From the NCBI GenBank assembly GCA_028370155.1, contig CP116670.1, forward strand, positions 2,914,001 through 2,978,000: a stretch of 64,000 bases of DNA, written 5' to 3'. This stretch comes from Arthrobacter sp. OVS8. GTDB lineage: Bacteria > Actinomycetota > Actinomycetes > Actinomycetales > Micrococcaceae. The notes below the pieces were generated by a model. That model saw only the letters and a list, made by a program, of their open reading frames with translations. It did not search any database and was not told the DNA's origin. Below, in pieces: positions 28,291-38,202 of the stretch. Numbering within the stretch: the stretch's first letter is position 1; each line of letters opens with the position of its first letter. Both the position numbers and the translations under genes were made by a program.

Positions 28291-29426
28291 ATGGATGCTC
28301 TTTCGGTGGTGGGCGGCGGCATCGCGGGGCTCGCGTTGGCCGCACACCTGGACCCCGGTCGCTTTCAGGTGACGGTCCACGAGCAGCGGGAGGAGCCGCC
28401 GTCGGTGGAGACGTCCCTGGCCATGTGGCCGGAAGCCCAGCGGGCCCTGCAGAAGGTGGGTGTCCTCCCGGCGGTCCGTGCGGCCGGTTCGGAATTTGGC
28501 GGCGTGGCTCTCCGGGACGGTTCCGGGAACGTGCTGCTTCGGGCCGGGGCACCGGACGTTATCGGGGTGTCGCGGGTGGACCTGCTCCGGCTGCTGGATG
28601 CTGCGGTGCCCGCCTCGGTGATCAGGGCCTACGGGCCGGTGACGTCACTGCCGGATCCGGGCCCGGTCGTCGGCGCCGACGGCGTGCACAGCATCGTCCG
28701 CCGGAGTGTCTGGGGTGAACGCGCAAGGGCCAGGCTTAGCCCTTATTTGGCGCTGCGCGGCATCATCGACGAGCCGGTTCCGTTGGACGGCGGCGGGGAG
28801 TATTGGGGCCGCGGGCAGTTGTTCGGCATCGCACCCGCATCCCGCGGCCGGACCTACTGGTACGCCTCGTACCGTTCGGGGCTGGGCCCCGGAGGGATCG
28901 ACGTCGACGAAGCCCTGGCCCTGACCCGCGCGCGTTTTGCCGGCCGCGCTGACGGCATAGACCAGGTCCTGACGGCGGCGACGCCGGGGAGACGCTGGCG
29001 CAACGGGTCTGGACGGTGCCCTATCCGGGCAGCTACCGGCGGGGAAACGCGGTGCTGGTGGGGGACGCGGCACACGGCATGATGCCCAACCTGGGGCGCG
29101 GCGCCTGCGAAGCGCTGATCGACGCTGTCACTCTCGCGGAGCTGCTCAACAGCCGCCCGCTCCCGGAGGCCCTGCAGGCGTACAACCGGCGAAGACTGCT
29201 GCGCAGCCAGGCATTGCGCATGGCGTCGACCTCCATGGCCCGGCTGGCACTCGCCGAAAGTGCCCAGCCCCTGCGTGACGGGATGCTGCGGCTGGCCGGC
29301 AGGGGCGGGGTGGCGCTGCCGCCGTCGAGCGTTGACGCCGACCAGCGAGGCCGACCGCCGACGACCGGCCCCGCTCAGGCCATGGCGGTGTGTGCTGCGC
29401 TGTGCGAGTCGATGGCTTTCGCGTAG
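28291..29426 (+). CDS. FAD-dependent monooxygenase (frameshifted)
   Basis: About 378 residues of the PHBH/UbiH-type flavin monooxygenase fold. The FAD motif VVGGGIAGLALAAHL at the N-terminus, the NAD(P)H/FAD motif GADGVHSIVRRS near residue 130 and GDAAHGMMPNLGRGACEALI near residue 250 are all present. One base is missing near 28985, before LAQRVWTVPYPGSYRRG. It resembles salicylate hydroxylase- or zeaxanthin epoxidase-like oxygenases, but the substrate is unclear. ATG 28291 lies 84 bases from the divergent thioesterase start. The last 50 bases overlap the 3' end of the convergent acetyltransferase gene. Confidence 0.8.
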
Positions 29427-29877
29427 CAATAGGAATATTCCACCCCGATATACGGCCCGAAATTCGGCACCGGGGTGAAACCGGAGTTCTGGTAAAACTG
29501 CCGGCCGTCGGCCTGCACCGAGCCCGCTTCCGCCCGGATGGAGGTGATGCCCAGCGAGTGGGCATGCGCCTCCAGGGCTGCCAGGATGGAGCTGGCCACC
29601 CCGAGCCGCGGGTGTACGGCAGTACGTAGAGCCTCTTGATCTCGGCCGTGTGCTGGTCCAGGATACGCAGGCCGCCGCAGCCCACGGGCTGCCCGGACGC
29701 CTTGTCGTGGGCGACGAGGAACACTGCCGTGTCAGCCTCCGACGGCGGCGGGCCGGGTTCGTGGTCGCTGGTGCCGAAGCGGGCATCGAGTTCGGCCTGC
29801 TGGGCCGCCCGGAGGTCCGCTCCGACCGGGTTGGCCCAGGTGACCTGCCGGATGTTGAGCCGCGGGTTGGTCTGCAT
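29375..29877 (-). CDS. GNAT-family N-acetyltransferase (frameshifted)
   Basis: About 167 residues. The acetyl-CoA-binding segment is split: IKRLYVLPYTRGSG (motif A strand) and, after one lost base near 29605, VASSILAALEAHAHSLG continue the fold; the end AEAGSVQADGRQFYQNSGF is the usual GNAT C-terminal beta-strand region, closing at the stop 29375. ATG 29877 starts MQTNPRLNIRQVTWANP. In the uncorrected frame the reading frame runs on into the flavin monooxygenase gene. Its target molecule is unknown; the group includes small-molecule and peptide acetyltransferases. Confidence 0.75.
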
Positions 29878-29971
29878 GGCTGCCTCGCTTCGCCGAAGGG
29901 TTATGCAGATTAAGGCTAGGAGGCGCCGGTTTCGGAAGTGTTTCCTGTGCGTTAGGATCCGGAGAATTCGG

Positions 29972-30654
29972 CTACAGCGTGCTGCCGGTGGGGTCCTCCG
30001 CCGTCGGATCCACCAGCGCCAGGCCGCCCACGGGACTGTCGTCCCAGTGGATGAGCCGCCAGCCGGCGTCGGGGTCCCCTTCCAGCGCCACAATGCCGGT
30101 GTTGGCGAGGACGTGGCGGGCCGCGAAGCCCGCCTCCATGTTGCGGGCCCGCAGGCCGCCCAGACGCGGATCGCGGCGCCGTGGCTGACCACGGCCACCG
30201 TGCCGGCAGCGCCGGACGCCGCGGTGCCGGACGCTGCTGCGGAGGCGATCCGCGCGATCGAGGCGTCGTAGCGTTCGAAGAAATCGTGTCCGCTGGGACC
30301 GCCGGGCATCCTGCGGTGCAGTTCCCCGTCCGCCCAGCCGAACACCGTCCCGAGGTAGCGCAGGTGCGATTCCTTGTCGGTGAGCTTCTCCAGGGACCCT
30401 GCTTCGATTTCGTGCAGGCCCTCCAGCACCTCGATCTCCAGGCCGCGGACGCTTGAGAGCGGCGCGGCCGTGATCTGGGTCCGGATCAGCGTGGAGGCGT
30501 AGAGACGGTCGATCTGCTCATTCGCCAGCGACCGCGCCAGCGCGGCGGCCTGCCGTTCGCCGAGCTCGGTCAGCCCGGGGCCCGGGTGGGCGGTGTCCAG
30601 CTGGCCCAGGACGTTGCCGGGCGTCTGGCCGTGGCGGATGAGCAGGAGCCTCAT
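29972..30654 (-). CDS. histidine phosphatase family protein (frameshifted)
   Basis: About 227 residues of the phosphoglycerate mutase-like branch. MRLLLIRHGQTPGN carries the RHG catalytic histidine; the second histidine is in VAVVSHGAAIRVW near residue 160. After that motif one base is missing (near 30165), and the other frame continues RNMEAGFAARHVLANTGI to the stop TAG at 29974-29972. It starts by a 4-base ATGA overlap with purB and is probably cotranscribed. The dephosphorylated substrate is not evident; a cofactor or nucleotide-linked role is possible from the neighbour. Confidence 0.8.
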
Positions 30655-32093
30655 GCGAGGTGGTCCACCAGCTTGTCCGCGATGCCGGTGTACTTGCCGG
30701 GGGTGAGTGCCAGCAGCCGGGCTTCGGCGTCCGCGGACAGGCCCAGGCTCTGGACAAACTCCTGCATCCTGGCCGCATCGACGCGCTGCCCGCGGGTCAG
30801 GTCCTTGAGCCGCTCGTACGGGTTTTCCATGCCTTCGACGCCGGCGATGGCCTCGGCGCGCATGACCATCTGGATGGCCTCGCCCAGGACTTCCCAGTTG
30901 GTGTCGAGGTCCGCGGCCAGGACGTCCTCCGCGACCTTCAGGCGGTCCAGGCCCTTGGCCACGTTGGAGATGGCGAGCAGCGAGTGGCCGAAGGCCACAC
31001 CGATGTTGCGCTGCGAGGAGGAATCGGTGAGGTCGCGCTGCCAGCGGGAGGTGACCAGGGTGGAACCCAGGACGTCCAGGAGCCCGGAGGAGATTTCCAG
31101 GTTGGCCTCGGCATTTTCGAAGCGGATCGGGTTGACCTTGTGCGGCATGGTGGAGGAGCCGGTGGCGCCCGCGACCGGGATCTGGACGAAGTAGCCGATC
31201 GAGATGTAGCTCCAGATGTCCGTGCAGACGTTGTGGAGGATCCGGTTGAACCGCGCGACGTCGGCGTACAGCTCCGCCTGCCAGTCGTGGCTTTCGATCT
31301 GGGTGGTCAGCGGGTTCCAGCTCAGTCCCAGGCCTTCGACGAAGCCCTGCGCGACGTGCTGCCAGTCGGCGCCGGGAACCGAGGCCACGTGGGCGGCGTA
31401 GGTGCCGGTGGCGCCGTTGATCTTGCCGAGGTATTCGGTCCGGGCGATGCGGTCCAGCTGGCGGGTCAGGCGGTGCGCGATGACGGCCAGTTCCTTGCCC
31501 AGGGTGGTGGGGGTGGCCGGCTGGCCGTGCGTGCGCGAGAGCATCGGCACGGCACGGTTGGCTTCGGCCATCGCGCTGATCTGCGCGACGAGCTTCCGCG
31601 CGGCGGGCAGCCAGACGTCCTCCACGGCGCCCTTGATACCCAGGGCGTAGGAGAGGTTGTTGATGTCCTCGGAGGTGCAGCCGAAGTGGACCAGGGCGGT
31701 CAGGTGTTCGATGCCGATGCCGGGCAGCCTGCGGCCGATGTAGTACTCGACGGCTTTGACGTCGTGCACGGTGACGGCCTCGATCTCAGCTAGTTCGGCG
31801 ACCGATCCGGCGTCGAATTCGGTGACGATCGCGCGCAGTTTGTCCTGCTGTTCGGCGGTCAGGGGACCGGCGCCGGGCAGCACGCTGTTGCCGGTCAGGT
31901 GGATAAGCCATTCCACCTCGACGGCGACCCGGTCCCGGTTGAGGGCGGCCTCCGAGAGGTAATCGACCAGCGGCGCGACGGCGGACTGGTACCGGCCGTC
32001 CAGCGGACCGAGCGCGATCTGTTGTGAGGACGCGGCGAGGGCCAGGCGTCCGGACGGCGTGCGGGTATCAGCTGTGGCGGCAGTTTCAGGCAT
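30651..32093 (-). CDS. purB: adenylosuccinate lyase
   Basis: Enzyme of purine synthesis that cleaves SAICAR and adenylosuccinate, releasing fumarate. The 480-residue protein is intact. ALGPLDGRYQSAVAPLVDYL is the typical start, EIEAVTVHDVKAVEYYI and LSRTHGQPATPTTLGKEL hold family catalytic residues (His), and the fumarate-lyase signature is GSSTMPHKVNPI. Its length and N-terminal motif match the long E. coli-like PurB class. It precedes the histidine phosphatase in an operon with an ATGA overlap. No frameshift occurs here. Confidence 0.95.
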   Translation of the reverse strand: MPETAATADTRTPSGRLALAASSQQIALGPLDGRYQSAVAPLVDYLSEAALNRDRVAVEVEWLIHLTGNSVLPGAGPLTAEQQDKLRAIVTEFDAGSVAELAEIEAVTVHDVKAVEYYIGRRLPGIGIEHLTALVHFGCTSEDINNLSYALGIKGAVEDVWLPAARKLVAQISAMAEANRAVPMLSRTHGQPATPTTLGKELAVIAHRLTRQLDRIARTEYLGKINGATGTYAAHVASVPGADWQHVAQGFVEGLGLSWNPLTTQIESHDWQAELYADVARFNRILHNVCTDIWSYISIGYFVQIPVAGATGSSTMPHKVNPIRFENAEANLEISSGLLDVLGSTLVTSRWQRDLTDSSSQRNIGVAFGHSLLAISNVAKGLDRLKVAEDVLAADLDTNWEVLGEAIQMVMRAEAIAGVEGMENPYERLKDLTRGQRVDAARMQEFVQSLGLSADAEARLLALTPGKYTGIADKLVDHLA

Positions 32094-32254
32094 GTGCCGA
32101 TTCTTTCACGAAGTCCCGCCGGGCCTTAAGCGCAGCGGTCCATGTGACTTCCCGGCCGGGGTGCCCTGTCCGCCGCGCGGTTTCCTGAGCGGAGTTGTCC
32201 ACATGGCCGGGACGGGAACTTCAGGGGCCGGCCGGGGTCCCTAGTGTCGGTGGT

Positions 32255-32656
32255 ATGTCCACGAGCGCCGCCAGTGCCGGCATTACAGTCAGCACCGGCA
32301 CTTCCGCCGGCACAGCCGGTACCGCCGGTGCAGTCATTTCCGGCAGCACGGCCGGCACCGTATCAGCGGGTGCCGTGTTGGCCTCCGACGCCGCGGCGTG
32401 CGCATCGCGCGGGCACGAGGTCCAGCAGCTTGCGGCCCGCACGGCCGCGTGCGTGGACCACGTCGATGCCGTGCTGGCCCGGCTGGTCAGCGTGGAAATG
32501 CAGAGCTGGCAGTCCCCGGCAGGCCGGGCCTACCGGACGTCGCTGTCCTTGCAGGCCGCCTCCCTGCGCCGCAGCCGGACGGCCCTGCAGGAGGCCGTCG
32601 CCGTCGTCCTCCGGCACGCCCAGAACGTGATGTTGTCCCCGGGGCGTCCGGGCTGA
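32255..32656 (+). CDS. WXG100-like small helical protein
   Basis: A 133-residue protein from ATG 32255. The first 50 residues are low-complexity Gly/Thr/Ser/Ala with short repeats (GTSAGTAGTAG). Residues about 63-125 form two helices joined by SWQSPAG, a W-x-S-x-A-G turn like the W-x-G turn of WXG100/ESX proteins; the second helix is YRTSLSLQAASLRRSRTALQ. It is longer than standard WXG100 proteins because of the N-terminal tail, and I see no C-terminal Y-x3-D/E export signal. The stop overlaps the hydrolase start (TGATG), so the two are one unit. An ESX-secreted partner role is an inference only; no ESX core gene is in the window. Confidence 0.6.
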   Translation: MSTSAASAGITVSTGTSAGTAGTAGAVISGSTAGTVSAGAVLASDAAACASRGHEVQQLAARTAACVDHVDAVLARLVSVEMQSWQSPAGRAYRTSLSLQAASLRRSRTALQEAVAVVLRHAQNVMLSPGRPG

Positions 32657-34094
32657 TGGCCGAGTCCTCGCCGGCGGGCTCCGGGCGGGCACCCGTGCCG
32701 GTTGCGCCGGAGGACGGGGCGCTCCGGATCCGTGGCGGGGTGGGCGGACTCAGTTTCCAGTTCGAGGAGCTGCTGGCCGGAGCCGCGGCCCTGGACGGGA
32801 TCGTCCGGGAGTTGGCGGCCGTGGAAGCGGACGCCGACGCGGTGCGTCGTGCCCTGTTCCCTTACCAGTCCGATGCGTATTCCAGCGGCAGCGATGCGAT
32901 TGTCGCCGTCGGGGAAGGAGTCCGGGCCCTCCGCCGCGTCCGCACAGAGCTGGATGGCCTCGCCAGCGAAGTCCGCGCCAGCCATCGGGAGTACGAGTTC
33001 ACGGAGGCGCGGAATGCCCTGCTGCTGCGGATTGGCCGGACCGGCCCGGCGTACGGGCCCTTGTGGGGACTGTTCGGCCTGCCTCCGGTCACAGTGCGGG
33101 ACACGGTGGAGGACGCGGTGGCCCGGGCGCCCGCAAGGCTGGCGCTGCTTCTTGGCCTGCCGGCCGGGTTGGCCGCGTTCGAGGGGGCGGACGGCGGAGT
33201 GCGGGCCGCGATCCGAGGAATGGCGGCCGCGCCGGGACTGGAGTTTCTCCGCCCCCGGCCGGTCCGGATCGCCGGCCGGGAAACCCGGACGGAGGAGGCT
33301 GACGTCTCACCCGCCGGGTTGCTGCTGCGGGCGGAGGCCGTCGGCCGGAACAGCGGCGAGATCGAGATCCTCCAGCTGGGGAGCCCGGCAGCAGCGCCTG
33401 GGCCGTCATCATTCCCGGCACGCAGCTGGACGGACTGCCGCAGGGCACCAACCCCTTCGACGCCGGCGGCATCACGGAAGGACTCGGTTACGACTCGGCG
33501 GAGACCGCCGCTGCCATCCGCCGGGCCCTGACGGACGCCGGCGCCGAGGCGGGCGACCAGGTGGCCGCCGTCGGCTACAGCCAGGGCGGCATCCATGCCA
33601 TGAACCTCGGCCGGGACAAGGCGTTCCTGGCCGATTACGAGTTGAAGTTCGTGCTCACGGCGGGTTCCCCGGTGGGCGGGATCGAGCCCGCGGACGGCAT
33701 CAGCAGCCTGCACCTGGAGCATGAAGCGGACTGGGTGCCGGGAGCGGACGGGCTGCCCAATCCGGACACCAAGGACCGCGTGACCGTCACCTTGACCGGA
33801 CCCATCCCCGGCCCTGAATGGCTGGAGCAGGGGATGGGACCGGGCCACGCCATGGAACGCTACGCGGCCGGCGCCCGGGACATTGCCGCGAGCCGGGATC
33901 CGTCACTGCAGGTTTCGACCGCCGCGCTCGCCGCCGTGCTCGGTGCGGGTGGCACTGCCACGGTGACGCGCTTCTCGCTCCGGCGCGACGCGATGCCGGC
34001 ACACGGTCGGGCTATCGGGGCTCCCGTGGCTCCGGGGCCGCGGCGGAGTCCAGGAGGTAAGCCCGCGGACCGCCCGCAGCAGCCTGCGGCCTAG
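32656..34094 (+). CDS. alpha/beta-hydrolase with N-terminal helical domain (frameshifted)
   Basis: About 479 residues in three parts. Residues about 30-120 are helical (LSFQFEELLAGAAALDGIV; VRALRRVRTELDGLASEVRA), reminiscent of a WXG/LXG hairpin. A middle region of about 130 residues is hydrophobic in part (LALLLGLPAGLAAF). After one lost base near 33395 an alpha/beta-hydrolase core begins, AWAVIIPGTQLDGLPQG, with the nucleophile elbow AVGYSQGGIHA. The C-terminal 30 residues are Pro/Arg-rich. No signal peptide is visible. The pairing with the WXG100-like gene is tight (TGATG). It may be an esterase or lipase delivered with its partner; this is inference. Confidence 0.65.
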
Positions 34095-34142
34095 CCGGAT
34101 CGCACGAAGTGGCTGAACCTGAGCTGGCTCCCCGCCGCGGTC

Positions 34143-34529
34143 CTACCGGTCGAGTGCGGGAAGAAAACTGGCTACGAGGGAAATGGCGCTAATGATGAGG
34201 GCAGCGAACACCGCGGTCCAGAAGAAGGTGTCAATGGTGAAATGCACGGTGGTGTAGCTGCTGATCCAGGACGTGAGGTAGAGCATTCCCGCGTTGATGA
34301 CAACCGTGAAGAGGCCCAGGGTAAGGATGGTGATCGGCAGCGACAACAGGCTGACAATGGGCTTGACGAAGGCATTGACCAGGCCGAAGATCAGGCCGAT
34401 AAACAAGTAGCCCAAAACAATCGCCACCATGCCGTCGCCCTGGGTGGTGATATCGAGGCCGGTGAGAATCCAGCAGGCGATTGCCAGGGCCAGTCCGTTG
34501 ATGATGACCCGCACGATGAATGAGCTCAT
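34143..34529 (-). CDS. phage holin family / four-TM membrane protein
   Basis: Intact 128-residue protein with four hydrophobic segments: IINGLALAIACWILTGL, MVAIVLGYLFIGLIFGLVNA, LPITILTLGLFTVVINAGML and FFWTAVFAALIISAISLVAS. This is the pattern of the mycobacterial four-TM phage-holin-like family (PF04020), common as chromosomal genes of unknown function. The motif FGLVNAFVKPIVSLLSLPIT is typical. No phage genes surround it. It is divergent from the aminotransferase gene. Confidence 0.8.
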   Translation of the reverse strand: MSSFIVRVIINGLALAIACWILTGLDITTQGDGMVAIVLGYLFIGLIFGLVNAFVKPIVSLLSLPITILTLGLFTVVINAGMLYLTSWISSYTTVHFTIDTFFWTAVFAALIISAISLVASFLPALDR

Positions 34530-34635
34530 GGGGCCATGCTGTCATATCCCCGCCGGCGGCGGCAGGGACCATATCCCCCTCATTCCCCGGTTGAGGCAGA
34601 CTATTGCGGCGGGGACCCGAAGTAGGCTGGTTGGC

Positions 34636-35753
34636 ATGACTTCATCAGAGAACACGGCCGGGGGCATCCGGCCCCGCCCGGTGGTAGACCTTCTTCCCCG
34701 CTACGCGGCCGGCAAACCGCCGGTCCCCGTTGAGGGCCTGGTCAGCTACAAGCTTTCCTCCAACGAAAACCCGCTCCCCCGATCCCTGCAGTGCAGCAGG
34801 CCATCGCGGCGCAGACCGACTTCAACCGCTACCCGGATCCGCTAAGCACCAAGCTGCGCGGATCGCTTGCACGGTTCCTGGACGTTCCGGCCGAGGACAT
34901 CGTCACCGGCGCCGGGAGCCTGGGTGCACTCAACCAGCTGCTGGCAACCTTCGCGGGGCAGAACGACGACGGCAAGCCCGACGAGGTGATCTACGCCTGG
35001 CGCTCCTTCGAGGCGTACCCGATCTGCGTCGGACTGGCCGGCGCCGAGAGCATCCGGGTCCCGCTGACCGGCGACGGCCGCCACGACCTCGACGCCATGG
35101 CCGAAGCGGTGACCGCACGCACCCGCATGATCCTGCTGTGCACCCCCAACAACCCCACCGGGCCGATCCTCACCACCGAAGAGACCGAACGCTTCATCAA
35201 GCGGGTTCCGGCCGACGTCGTGGTGGTCATCGATGAGGCCTACCAGGAGTTCGTCCGCGATGAACACGCCGTCGACGGCATCGAAATGTACCGGAAGTAC
35301 CCCAACGTGGTGGTCCTGCGGACCTTCTCGAAAGCCCATGGCCTCGCCGGGCTGCGGGTCGGCTACAGCGTGGCACAGCCCGACCTCACCCAGCACCTGC
35401 GCGTCGCGGCCACACCGTTCGCGGTCTCCCAGATCGCCGAAACCGCGGCCGTGACGTCCCTGGAACATTTCGATGAGGTTGTAGAAAGGGTACAAAGCCT
35501 GGTGGACGAACGGGACCGCGTCACCGCCGGGCTGCGGGACCTGGGCTGGTTCGTGCCGCAGGCCCAGGGCAACTTCGTGTGGCTCAATCTGGGTGCCGAC
35601 AGTGTGGAGTTCGCCGCCCTGGCGGGAGAGCGGGCGCTCTCCGTGCGCGCCTTCGCCAACGAGGGCGTCCGGGTCAGCATCGGCGAGACCGAGGCCAATA
35701 CCCGCTTCCTGGAACTCTGTGCGATCTATACAAAACCGCCGCGGCGATCCTAG
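34636..35753 (+). CDS. histidinol-phosphate/aromatic aminotransferase (frameshifted)
   Basis: Class I PLP aminotransferase of about 372 residues close to HisC and to aromatic amino-acid transaminases. KLSSNENPL is the family N-terminal motif; ILLCTPNNPTGPILTTEE, VVVIDEAYQEFV and TFSKAHGLAGLRVGY (Schiff-base Lys) follow. One base is missing near 34785, within the text following SSNENPLP. Genes of this type away from a his operon often act on phenylalanine, tyrosine or other aromatic acids; which applies here is not decided by sequence. It lies 147 bases before bkdA on the same strand, separated by a large inverted repeat. Confidence 0.8.
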
Positions 35754-35813
35754 CGCTTAACATGACGGCCGCACCTTGTTGGCTGCGGCTAAAGTAGGGA
35801 CGAGTAAGCCAAA

Positions 35814-35855
35814 ATATATGCCGGATCGGGAATGTATAACCGGTCCGGCATATAT
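35814..35855. promoter_or_regulatory. 12-bp perfect inverted repeat between the aminotransferase and bkdA
   Basis: ATATATGCCGGA (35814-35825) and TCCGGCATATAT (35844-35855) are exact complements 18 bases apart, ending 45 bases before the bkdA ATG. It is far more AT-rich at its ends than its surroundings. It could be a pair of half-sites for a regulator of the dehydrogenase operon or a long-loop hairpin; there is no T-run for a classical terminator. Confidence 0.6.
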
Positions 35856-35900
35856 CCCAGCGATTGCGGCGCATTCGGATGCGGCAAGCAAGGAGACGGT

Positions 35901-37146
35901 ATGGGCGCCACACATCTGCCCTCTACCGAGTTCGACGGAACCGACATTGAGGACCGGCTCGAGGCGGAGGCCGAAGCCCGCCTTGGCGATCCTGCCGAGC
36001 CGATGGTGCAGCTCCTCGCTCCCGACGGCACGCTGGGGTCTGACCCCGTCTTCTCGGAATACGCCGAACGGCTGAACCCCGAGGACCTGCGCGGATTCTA
36101 TGCCGACATGGCGAAAATCCGCCGCTTCGACGTCGAGGCCACCGCCCTGCAACGGCAGGGCCAGCTGGCCCTGTGGGTTCCGCTCACCGGGCAGGAAGCC
36201 GCCCAGATCGGCTCCGGCCGGGCCAGCCAGCCGCAGGACTACATCTTCCCCACCTACCGCGAGCACGGCGTCGCCCTGACCCGCAACGTGGACCTTGCCG
36301 AGTTGCTGCGCCAGTTCCGCGGGGTCTCCAACGGCGGCTGGAACCCCAAGGACACCAACTTCCACCTCTACACGCTGGTCCTCGCGGCCCAGACACCGCA
36401 CGCCGTGGGCTACGCGATGGGCATCCAGCGCGACCAGAAGTTCGCGGCGTCCGCCGCCATCGCGGACGGAACTCCGGGCCAGGGGCAGAGCCCCAGGCCG
36501 CCGTGATGGTCTACTTCGGCGACGGAGCCAGTTCCGAAGGCGACGTCCATGAGTCCATGGTGTTCGCCTCGTCCTACAAGGCCCCGGTGGTGTTCTTCTG
36601 CCAGAACAACCACTGGGCGATCTCCGTCCCCAGCTCCGTGCAGACCCGTGTCCCGCTGGCCAACCGGGCCAAGGGCTACGGCTTCCCGGGCATCAGGGTG
36701 GACGGAAACGACGTCATCGCCGTCCATGCCGTCACCGAGTGGGCCCTGGAGCGTGCCCGCCAGGGCGAAGGACCCGTGCTGATCGAGGCCTTCACCTACC
36801 GCGTCGGCGCGCACACCACTGCCGATGATCCCACCAAGTACCGGGAATCCGCCGAGGAAGGCCGGTGGCGGGCCAAGGATCCGCTGGAGCGCCTGGAGAA
36901 GTACCTCCGCGCCCAGGGACTGGCCGACGACGAGTTCTTCGAGCAGGTCAGGGCGGACGGCAACGAACTCGCCGCCTACGTGCGCAAGACCACCCATGAT
37001 CTGGAAACTCCGGACATCCGGAGCGCCTTCGCCAACACCTACGTGGAGGCCCACCCCTGGTGGCCGAAGAGCTGGCCTGGTTCGAGGAGTACAGCGCAGG
37101 ATTCGTGGACGAGGCGGAACCTGCAGACACGGAGGCGGCCAACTGA
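35901..37146 (+). CDS. bkdA: branched-chain 2-oxo acid dehydrogenase E1 component, alpha subunit (frameshifted)
   Basis: Thiamine-diphosphate-dependent decarboxylase subunit of the complex that converts branched-chain or related 2-oxo acids to acyl-CoA. Corrected length is about 415 residues. The TPP-binding motif begins YFGDGASSEGDVHE and ends FFCQNNHWAIS; YRVGAHTTADDPTKYR is also typical. Frame changes near 36478 and 37063 each fit one lost base. ATG 35901 follows AAGGAGACGGT, a strong ribosome site. The TGA (37144-37146) overlaps the E1-beta ATG. A pyruvate dehydrogenase E1-alpha (pdhA) label is possible, but the E2 and E1-beta genes with no E3 fit the actinobacterial bkd arrangement. Confidence 0.85.
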
Positions 37147-38125
37147 TGACCACCATGACCATTGCCAAGGCCATCAACGAAGGCCTCCGCGCCACGCTCA
37201 CCAACAACCCGCGCGCCCTCCTGATGGGCGAGGACATCGGACCCCTGGGCGGTGTCTACCGGGTCACCGACGGCCTCATCGCGGAGTTCGGCGCCGACCG
37301 CGTCGTGGATACCCCACTGGCGGAGTCCGGCATCATCGGCACCGCGATCGGCCTGTCCCTGCGCGGCTACCTGCCCGTCTGCGAAATCCAGTTCGACGGC
37401 TTTGTGTTCCCGGGCTTCAACCAGATCACCACCCAGCTGGCCAAAATGCACTCCCGCAGCAACGGCAACCTCACTGTGCCGGTGGTCATCCGGATCCCGT
37501 ACGGCGGCGGCATCGGCTCGATCGAACACCACTCGGAGTCCCCGGAGGCGCTGTTCGCCCACACGGCCGGCCTGCGCATCATCACCCCGTCCAACCCGCA
37601 CGATGCCTACTGGATGATCCAGCAGGCCGTCGACTGCCAGGACCCCGTGATCGTCTTCGAACCGAAGCGCCGCTACTGGCTCAAGGGCGAGGTGGACACC
37701 GAAACTCCGGGAACCTCCGCGGACCCGTTCAAGGCCCACGTGCTCCGTGAGGGCACCGACGCCACCGTGGTGGTGTACGGCCCGCTGGTGCCGGTGGCCC
37801 TGGCCGCGGCCAACGCCGCCGCCGAGGACGGCCGCAGCGTCGAGGTGATCGACCTGCGGTCCATCTCGCCGATCGACTTCGACACCGTCACGGCATCCGT
37901 CAAGAAGACGGGCGGCTGATCGTGGCCCACGAGGCCCCGACGTTCGGCGGGATCGGCGGCGAAATCGCGGCCCGGATCAGCGAGCGTGCCTTCCACTCAC
38001 TCGAGGCGCCCGTCATCCGCGTGGGCGGCTTCCACATGCCCTACCCCGTGGCGAAGGTGGAGGAAGACTACCTGCCGGACATCGACCGCATTCTTGAAGC
38101 ACTGGACCGTGCGCTCTCCTATTGA
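37146..38125 (+). CDS. bkdB: branched-chain 2-oxo acid dehydrogenase E1 component, beta subunit (frameshifted at the end)
   Basis: About 326 residues; the transketolase pyrimidine domain (MGEDIGPLGGVYRVTDGL; DTPLAESGIIGTAIGLSLRG; IPYGGGIGSIEHHSES) is in one frame. One base is missing near 37912, where the text must run TGRLIVAHEAPTFGGIG to continue into the C-terminal transketolase domain ending LEALDRALSY. ATG 37146 overlaps the E1-alpha stop. With E1-alpha it forms the alpha2-beta2 decarboxylase; the product acyl group passes to the lipoyl E2. Confidence 0.9.
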
Positions 38126-38202
38126 TTGCGCCTTTTCCCACAGACTGCGCCCCTTACTGCTGACCGCTTCCCGCTGAGGCGCCTTTCCCCAACAAGGACA
38201 AC

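Noticed and set aside
29146..30654. One 502-codon minus-strand frame covering the histidine phosphatase and acetyltransferase
   Set aside because: It joins two unrelated genes through frameshifted sequence; each gene closes properly after one restored base, so no fusion is called.
34143..34529. Holin-like protein as sign of a lysis cassette next to the hydrolase
   Set aside because: The four-segment family is common as a single chromosomal gene; the hydrolase is not an endolysin and lies on the other strand.
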